This document shows, in pieces, positions 5,605 through 9,414 of a stretch of DNA of 9,414 nucleotides. The notes under the pieces are model-generated. The model did not search any database, had not been told where the DNA came from, and was given only the letters and a program-made list of their open reading frames with translations. A program made the position numbers and the translations under genes. Origin of the DNA: CAZYAK01 sp964645935 (GTDB taxonomy: Bacteria; Patescibacteriota; Gracilibacteria; Peribacterales; Peribacteraceae); assembly GCA_964645935.1 (NCBI GenBank), contig CAZYAK010000062.1, forward strand, positions 1 through 9,414, in the 5' to 3' direction. Positions within the stretch are counted from its first letter, which is position 1. Each line of letters opens with the position of its first letter.

Positions 5605-6315
5605 TCAGCGAATGTCCTCGTAATTCCGAGTGACGGGCCTGTGGAGTACGAACTCAGAGCAAGTATTGATGCCGTAGAGCACGCTGGCGCGCAGCACCCC
5701 GTGGTCGCGCAGGCGGCGTCCCGAGGCGGGCTGGAAGAACGCTGTGGAGAAGATCACACGTCCCACGCGCTTCAGGCGACGCGCGATGTTGATGTCCTCT
5801 CCGTAGAAGGCGATAGACGTGTCGAACCCCCCGATGCGCGTGAGCGCCGCACGCGTGGCGATGAAGTTGCCGCCCACGATCATGGACCGCGTGAACCAGT
5901 ACGTGACGATCTGCATCACTGCCCAGGTGCACCACACGAACAAGCGCTGATAGGCCGGGAGGTCCGTGTAGTCATACGGCCCACTTACCGCCACGAGGTC
6001 GGTGTGCTTGGTAAACAGCTCCATCGCCTCCGCAATCCACCCCTCTCGCAGCTGCGTGTCCGCGTCCAGCCAGAGGATCAACTCGCCTGTAGATGCCCCC
6101 AGGCCCCGCTTACGCGCGTGCAGTAGGCCTTTCTGGGGTTCGCGGACCACGCGCACTCCGGGGTGCGACGCGGCGATCTCCGCGGTACGGTCGGTACTGG
6201 CGTTGTCCACCACAATCACTTCGCCGACGTCCTCTGTCTTGTGCTGGAGGATGTTTTTGAGGCACACGCCGATATACGCCTCCTCGTTGTATGCGGGCAC
6301 GACCACGGAAATCAT
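5605..6315 (-). CDS. Family 2 glycosyltransferase (second of three in the cluster)
   Basis: This 236-residue GT-A enzyme is clearly paralogous to both neighbours. It shows ISVVVPAYNEEAYIG (2-16), VVDNASTDRTAEIA (35-48), DAD at 84-86, GGN at 148-150 and FYGEDINIARRL (170-181), then SGRR (198-201). The C-terminal end is PVTRNYEDIR. A hydrophobic, aromatic stretch at about 125-147 may be membrane-associated. As in the others, the metal-binding DxD and the ED pair are intact, so an active inverting transferase is likely; the sugar is unknown. The start is the ATG at 6315, which gives the standard short N-terminus before the first beta strand. The 111-base gap to the upstream glycosyltransferase holds a weak promoter-like element immediately before the gene. 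Confidence 0.9.
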   Translation of the reverse strand: MISVVVPAYNEEAYIGVCLKNILQHKTEDVGEVIVVDNASTDRTAEIAASHPGVRVVREPQKGLLHARKRGLGASTGELILWLDADTQLREGWIAEAMELFTKHTDLVAVSGPYDYTDLPAYQRLFVWCTWAVMQIVTYWFTRSMIVGGNFIATRAALTRIGGFDTSIAFYGEDINIARRLKRVGRVIFSTAFFQPASGRRLRDHGVLRASVLYGINTCSEFVLHRPVTRNYEDIR

Positions 6316-6323
6316 CGCCCATG

Positions 6324-6352
6324 AGTGTGCCCGAAGACCCGGGGAGGCGCAA
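6324..6352 (-). promoter_or_regulatory. Weak promoter-like element before the second glycosyltransferase
   Basis: On the reverse strand TTGCGC (6347-6352) is followed after 17 bases by CACACT (6324-6329), eight bases before the ATG. The -10 is poor (three of six). It is listed because its geometry matches the elements before gyrB and before the first glycosyltransferase. The rest of the 111-base gap (6316-6426) shows no gene and no clear terminator. Confidence 0.25.
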
Positions 6353-6426
6353 TGTCCGGCCGCCGTCGGGGATCCCGGTTTTCCGCTTGCATAAGAGAAA
6401 ATACAGTCACCATGACATGCGTTCGC

Positions 6427-7137
6427 TCATCGGAGGTCCGCGTACTCACGCGTGACGGTCTTCCCGAAGAACGATTGAGAGAGGTGGTTGGTCCAGTACA
6501 CGATGATGGTCGCAACGACACCTTGCTGTGCGATGCGCCTTCCCGACGAGTTCACGCGGAACTTGAACGAGTACTTCATGGTCCCCACGGTGCGCAGGCG
6601 CCGTGCTGTGTTTACGTCCTCGCCGTAGAAGGGGATGGAAGTGTCGAAGCAGCCGGCCTCAAGCAGTGCGTCCTTGCGTGCAACGAAGTTGCCGCCTGTC
6701 ACGATGGGCCCCACTATGAGGGTGGCGATAGGCTGCACAATGCGTGCCAGGAGCCAGAGCGTCATGGCCTTGGCCACCGGAAGATCGTAGAGGTAATAGG
6801 GGCCGCTGAGGCACACCAGAGATGGGTCGCGATCGAACTCGCGTTGCAGGATCTCGGCCCAGCGCGGCCCCACGATGGTATCTGCGTCCAGCGCCGCATA
6901 GAGCGTGCCGCGCATGGAATCGAGCCCGCGCTGACGTGCGTGGGCCAGGCCTTTGCGCTTCTCACTCACAACGCGAACGCCCGGGAACCGACGGGCGACC
7001 CGAGCCGTGCCGTCCGTACTCGCGTTGTCGACCACGATGATCTCGTGCGGGCACGAAGGCGGATGGTCCATTAGGCTCTGTAAGCAGAGCCCAATGTACT
7101 TCTCCTCGTTGTAGGCGGGGATGACGACGGAGATCAT
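6427..7137 (-). CDS. Family 2 glycosyltransferase (first of three in the cluster)
   Basis: The 236-residue GT-A enzyme has ISVVIPAYNEEKYIG (2-16), VVDNASTDGTARVA (35-48), DAD at 84-86, GGN at 148-150, FYGEDVNTARRL (170-181) and SSGRR (197-201). It ends TVTREYADLR, the variant of the C-terminal signature found in all three paralogues. A hydrophobic stretch at about 122-147 suggests membrane contact. The frame extends to a TTG at 7173, but the ATG at 7137 starts directly at the MISVV strand, as in the second paralogue, and is chosen. It lies 50 bases after the hisS stop on the same strand and may be read with hisS or from the promoter-like element in the gap. The likely role is assembly of a surface polysaccharide or glycolipid; the substrate is not predictable. 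Confidence 0.9.
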   Translation of the reverse strand: MISVVIPAYNEEKYIGLCLQSLMDHPPSCPHEIIVVDNASTDGTARVARRFPGVRVVSEKRKGLAHARQRGLDSMRGTLYAALDADTIVGPRWAEILQREFDRDPSLVCLSGPYYLYDLPVAKAMTLWLLARIVQPIATLIVGPIVTGGNFVARKDALLEAGCFDTSIPFYGEDVNTARRLRTVGTMKYSFKFRVNSSGRRIAQQGVVATIIVYWTNHLSQSFFGKTVTREYADLR

Positions 7138-7144
7138 TAGGGTG

Positions 7145-7173
7145 GTTGTACCCGAGGGAATGGCAGCGTGCAA
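7145..7173 (-). promoter_or_regulatory. Possible promoter between hisS and the first glycosyltransferase
   Basis: On the reverse strand TTGCAC (7168-7173) and TACAAC (7145-7150) are 17 bases apart, matching the consensus at three and four of six positions. The -10 ends seven bases before the ATG at 7137, so a transcript would start at about the A of the start codon. This fits a leaderless message, as proposed for gyrB. Confidence 0.35.
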
Positions 7174-7187
7174 TCAGAGCGACTGGC

Positions 7188-8531
7188 TCAATCCTCGTAT
7201 TTGCCCATCTGGTCGCGCAGCACGTACTTGTCCAGGTTGTCCTTGCCGATGAGCGCGATGACCTCGGGGATGGCGTGCTCAAATGTCATCTGCTTCTGCT
7301 TCCCGGCCTTCATGTCACGCAGGATGATGGTGCCCTCTTTTACCTCCATCTTGCCGAGGAGCAGGGTGTAGCGCGCCTCGAACTTATCCGCGAGGCGCAT
7401 CTGGCTCTTGAGGCTGGCTTCGCCCAGCGCACCGACGGTGTGGATGCCCTTCTCGCGCAAGAGCGAGACGAGCGTGAGGCACTTCTTCTTGGCCTCGGGT
7501 CCGAGCTGCGCGACGAACACGTCCACCTGGTCTTTGTTGGGGACCGTGACGCCTGCCTCCTTCATGTGCCAGATCACGCGCTCCATGCCCCCTGCGAAGC
7601 CGACACCGGGAGTGGGTTTGCCACCGAAGAGCTCAATGAGCCCGTCGTACCGGCCGCCACCGCCTACGGCGTTCTGCGCACCCGAGCTCTGGTCCCAGAA
7701 TTCGAAGACGGTCTGTGTGTAGTAGTCCAGCCCGCGCACGAGCCCGGGGTTCTGAACGTACGTGATGTTCAAGGCCTCGAGGTACTCCAGCAGCGTTTCG
7801 TGATACTCCTTGCTCTCCTTGTCCAAAAACTGGTCCAGGCGCGGGGCATTTTTTAGGAGGATCTGCGTGTCCTCTTCCTTGGAGTCTAGCAGGCGCATGG
7901 GGTTGAACTTCAGGCGCTTCTGGTCCTGTGCGGGGAGGTTGCGCTCCTTGCCGATGAAGTAGTCCTTGAGCGCATCCACGAACGCCTTGCGGTTCTCGGC
8001 GGTGCCGATGTTGTTCACCTGTAATGAGAGACGGTCGAGGATCTTGAGATCCTCCAGCACCTTGGCCACAACGTGGATGAGCTGGGCGTCGAGGCTCGGG
8101 TCCTTCAGACCGATCACCTCGAAGTCGAACTGGTTAAACTGGCGGTAGCGGCCCTTCTGGGGACGGTCGTAGCGGAAGCACTGGCCGATGGCGTAGAGTT
8201 CCACGGGCTGGGGCAGCTGCTGCATGCCGTGCTCCACGTACGAGCGGCAGATGCCGGCGGTGAACTCCGGGCGTAGCGCGAATTCCGCAGCCTTACCCTC
8301 GTCGTCTTTGCGGCCGACCACCGTGAAGAGCTCTTTCTCGACGATGTCCGTGTGCTCGCCGATGCCGCGCCGGAACACGCCCTGGTGCTCGAACATCGGC
8401 GTGTCGATGCGCTTGTAGCCCGCTTGGCGCGCGCGGTGGCGCACGGCCTTCTTGATGTACGTCATGTACTGGTGGTCCTCCGGCAGCGCGTCGTGCGTGC
8501 CCTTGGGCGTGCGATACATCGGATCGGACAT
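7188..8531 (-). CDS. hisS: Histidine--tRNA ligase
   Basis: The 447-residue cytoplasmic class II synthetase charges tRNA-His. The N-terminal catalytic core opens YRTPKGTHDALPED (6-19) with motif 1 in the helix and strand after it. Motif 2 is at about 113-138 (CFRYDRPQKGRYRQFNQFDFE, R120 contacting ATP). The histidine-binding HisA motif is at 264-277 (LVRGLDYYTQTVFE), followed by GGGRYDGL (291-298). Motif 3 is GFAGGMER (311-318) with R318. The anticodon-binding domain covers about 335-425, and about 20 residues beyond it form a charged tail. The usual RPEGT loop reads RPEFT (88-92), a departure from the E. coli type. Length is normal for the family. The ATG at 8531 has no Shine-Dalgarno site but a TAATAC (8543-8548) lies 11 bases ahead. 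A gene for tRNA-His lies about 830 bases upstream on the same strand. Confidence 0.97.
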   Translation of the reverse strand: MSDPMYRTPKGTHDALPEDHQYMTYIKKAVRHRARQAGYKRIDTPMFEHQGVFRRGIGEHTDIVEKELFTVVGRKDDEGKAAEFALRPEFTAGICRSYVEHGMQQLPQPVELYAIGQCFRYDRPQKGRYRQFNQFDFEVIGLKDPSLDAQLIHVVAKVLEDLKILDRLSLQVNNIGTAENRKAFVDALKDYFIGKERNLPAQDQKRLKFNPMRLLDSKEEDTQILLKNAPRLDQFLDKESKEYHETLLEYLEALNITYVQNPGLVRGLDYYTQTVFEFWDQSSGAQNAVGGGGRYDGLIELFGGKPTPGVGFAGGMERVIWHMKEAGVTVPNKDQVDVFVAQLGPEAKKKCLTLVSLLREKGIHTVGALGEASLKSQMRLADKFEARYTLLLGKMEVKEGTIILRDMKAGKQKQMTFEHAIPEVIALIGKDNLDKYVLRDQMGKYED

Positions 8532-8542
8532 AAGGGGCGGGT

Positions 8543-8579
8543 GTATTACCGTGATGACACGGGACCGAGGTACTGTACC
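8543..8579 (-). promoter_or_regulatory. Possible hisS promoter region with a small palindrome
   Basis: TAATAC on the reverse strand (8543-8548) ends 11 bases before the hisS ATG and could be a -10 hexamer; no clear -35 lies 16-18 bases further out. An 11-base odd palindrome, GGTAC-T-GTACC (8569-8579), lies near where the -35 would be and could be a binding site. Both calls are weak. Confidence 0.25.
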
Positions 8580-8677
8580 AGCCGTTCCACGGTTTAGGAA
8601 GGGTATTTGGGCCGTATGAAGACAAACACGCCACCGTGTCCCGACGGAATTCCTAGAAATGAGCGTGGGGTGCCGAG

Positions 8678-8696
8678 TATTGCCAATATGGCAATA
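8678..8696. repeat. Perfect inverted repeat, possible operator
   Basis: TATTGCC (8678-8684) and GGCAATA (8690-8696) are perfect complements around AATAT. No T run follows on either strand, so it is not an intrinsic terminator. The TTGCC-N5-GGCAA form is like dimeric repressor operators, but no regulator gene is in view. It lies in the 211-base spacer 8532-8742, which otherwise shows no gene. Confidence 0.4.
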
Positions 8697-8742
8697 TATG
8701 TCTTTGCGTTACTGTAGCAATCCCGAGCCGATACGCCCGCGA

Positions 8743-8946
8743 TCACGCCCGCTCGCCGCTGGAGGTGTTGGTGCCCACAACCACATCCGGCTCCGGCATG
8801 TGGAGCGCACGTTCCAGGCGCCGGCGTTCGATGAGCTGCTGCAAGCGTTCGGGCGGCAAGAGCGCCTTGCTCGCGCAGAATTCCATCGCGCCTTCGGGAT
8901 TGGCTTCTTCGCCCCGTGTGAGCGGACGGTTGGGAGTGGAGGGCAT
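8743..8946 (-). CDS. Small protein of unknown function
   Basis: This is a 67-residue frame with no family I recognise. Its ATG (8946) lies five bases after the stop of the upstream helical-repeat gene, a spacing typical of an operon. The middle (about 27-47) is a charged amphipathic helix with LLPPERLQQLIERRRLERAL, and the ends are Pro/Gly/Ser-rich and probably disordered. There is no signal peptide or membrane segment. A competing + strand frame covers the same bases, so this call rests mainly on spacing and strand agreement. Confidence 0.5.
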   Translation of the reverse strand: MPSTPNRPLTRGEEANPEGAMEFCASKALLPPERLQQLIERRRLERALHMPEPDVVVGTNTSSGERA

Positions 8947-8951
8947 GGGAG

Positions 8952-9248
8952 TTACCGGGGAGAAGCGAGTGTCACGAGGATGGCGGCAGCCTTCTCCGCC
9001 AACTCTACCAGTCCGGCGTCCTTGAGGATGGGGATCAGGTCCTTGATCTTCCGACGCGCGTCCGCGAGCCGGTACGCCTTGAGCGCCGCGGCATGCTGTC
9101 CGTGCGCGAGCGCGATGTCGCCCCAGAGCGTGATCTGTCCCGGCTCCACGTGGTCCTGCCCGAGTTTCTTGCGGAAGACATCGATGGCTTGGTTGATCTT
9201 GCCCTCGGCGGCGAGGTCGCCGGCGAGTTGCTCCCAGGTCTTTTGCAT
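8952..9248 (-). CDS. Small helical-repeat (TPR-like) protein
   Basis: The 98-residue product is almost entirely alpha-helical. WEQLAGDLAAEGKINQAIDVFRK (5-27) looks like a tetratricopeptide helix pair. A second pair follows at about 38-62 (ITLWGDIALAHGQHAAALKAYR), and a third hairpin at about 70-93. TPR-like folds bind other proteins; no partner is evident. The ATG at 9248 is chosen because it opens directly into the first helix; an ATG at 9323 would add 25 unrelated residues. No Shine-Dalgarno site is seen (the leader reads CATCTCCTT). It lies between tRNA-His and the 67-residue gene, all on one strand. Confidence 0.68.
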   Translation of the reverse strand: MQKTWEQLAGDLAAEGKINQAIDVFRKKLGQDHVEPGQITLWGDIALAHGQHAAALKAYRLADARRKIKDLIPILKDAGLVELAEKAAAILVTLASPR

Positions 9249-9363
9249 AAGGAGATGGTAACAGAAACGAGCAAGACCGCCGTGGCGGCAGAGTTGTTTT
9301 CCGGCCTTGCTCCGCAGCGGCATGAGTGTGTTTGGGTTGGTACGTCGAAAGACGAGTGGTGAA

Positions 9364-9414
9364 TGGGGCGAGCGACGGGACTCGAACCCGCGACCCTCAG
9401 GACCACAACCTGAT
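9364..9414 (-). tRNA. tRNA-His(GTG), 3' part, cut by window edge
   Basis: The reverse strand gives an anticodon stem CAGG/CCTG around the loop TTGTGGT, with anticodon GTG at 9404-9406. The variable region and a T arm with stem GCGGG/CCCGT and loop TTCGAGT follow. The acceptor strand is CGCTCGC, discriminator C, and a gene-encoded CCA at 9364-9366. The discriminator C73 is the histidine identity base that pairs with G-1, which supports the anticodon reading. The D arm and 5' acceptor strand lie beyond 9414. Confidence 0.93.

Noticed and set aside
7138..7173. TTG start at 7173 for the first glycosyltransferase
   Set aside because: The paralogue at 5605-6315 begins directly at MISVV, and the ATG at 7137 matches it.
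8659..9261. + strand open frame of 200 codons near the right end
   Set aside because: It lies opposite the helical-repeat gene and the 67-residue gene. Its Ser/Ala/Arg-rich composition has no domain order, while the reverse strand gives a plausible helical protein.
1..9414. TGA read as glycine, as in Gracilibacteria/Absconditabacteria
   Set aside because: gyrB, hisS and three glycosyltransferases end at TGA exactly at the family C-terminus, and the genome is GC-rich, unlike those groups.
1..9414. Mobile island, phage, defence or toxin-antitoxin system
   Set aside because: I looked on both strands for integrase, transposase, restriction, nuclease and toxin motifs and found none; the genes are mostly housekeeping.

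Overview
The window is a compact, GC-rich (about 60% by eye) bacterial chromosome segment of core housekeeping genes and one small glycosyltransferase cluster. It holds no integrase, transposase gene, phage gene or CRISPR array. The standard code fits: gyrB, hisS and the three glycosyltransferases all end at TGA exactly where their families end, so TGA is not reassigned. Small proteins, near absence of Shine-Dalgarno sites, and MltG, S21 and tandem short family-2 glycosyltransferases as neighbours suggest a Patescibacteria (CPR)-type organism, perhaps of the Peribacteria/Peregrinibacteria kind. That placement is an impression from gene style, not a search result.

Layout. 1-541 (-): N-terminal 180 residues of a P2-type cation-pumping ATPase, cut by the window edge. 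655-685: intrinsic terminator of rpsU. 694-909 (-): rpsU, ribosomal protein bS21. 910-1032: spacer with a degenerate repeat and hairpin. 1033-2010 (-): mltG, endolytic murein transglycosylase. 2011-2175: divergent spacer with a good gyrB promoter. 2176-4209 (+): gyrB, with an unusual acidic/basic low-complexity insert. 4210-4290: short spacer with a REP-like motif, then a second copy of the last ten gyrB codons plus stop. 4283-4903 (+): unknown multi-pass membrane protein. 4863-7137 (-): three paralogous family-2 glycosyltransferases downstream of hisS (7188-8531, -). 8532-8742: spacer with a perfect 7-bp inverted repeat. 8743-9248 (-): two small unknown proteins, one helical-repeat-like. 9364-9414 (-): 3' part of tRNA-His(GTG), running off the window.

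The genes serve replication topology (GyrB), translation (S21, HisRS, tRNA-His), cell wall and envelope (MltG, glycosyltransferases) and ion transport. hisS and the glycosyltransferases are co-directional with gaps of 50, 111 and 19 bases, so they may be partly co-transcribed, although promoter-like elements lie just ahead of two of the glycosyltransferases.

The most striking signal is behind gyrB. The ten C-terminal codons and the stop recur 81 bases downstream with six nucleotide differences, all at synonymous third positions. The second copy also contains the likely start codon of the next gene. This looks like the scar of a gyrB 3'-end replacement or an element insertion. I see no complete undescribed system here.
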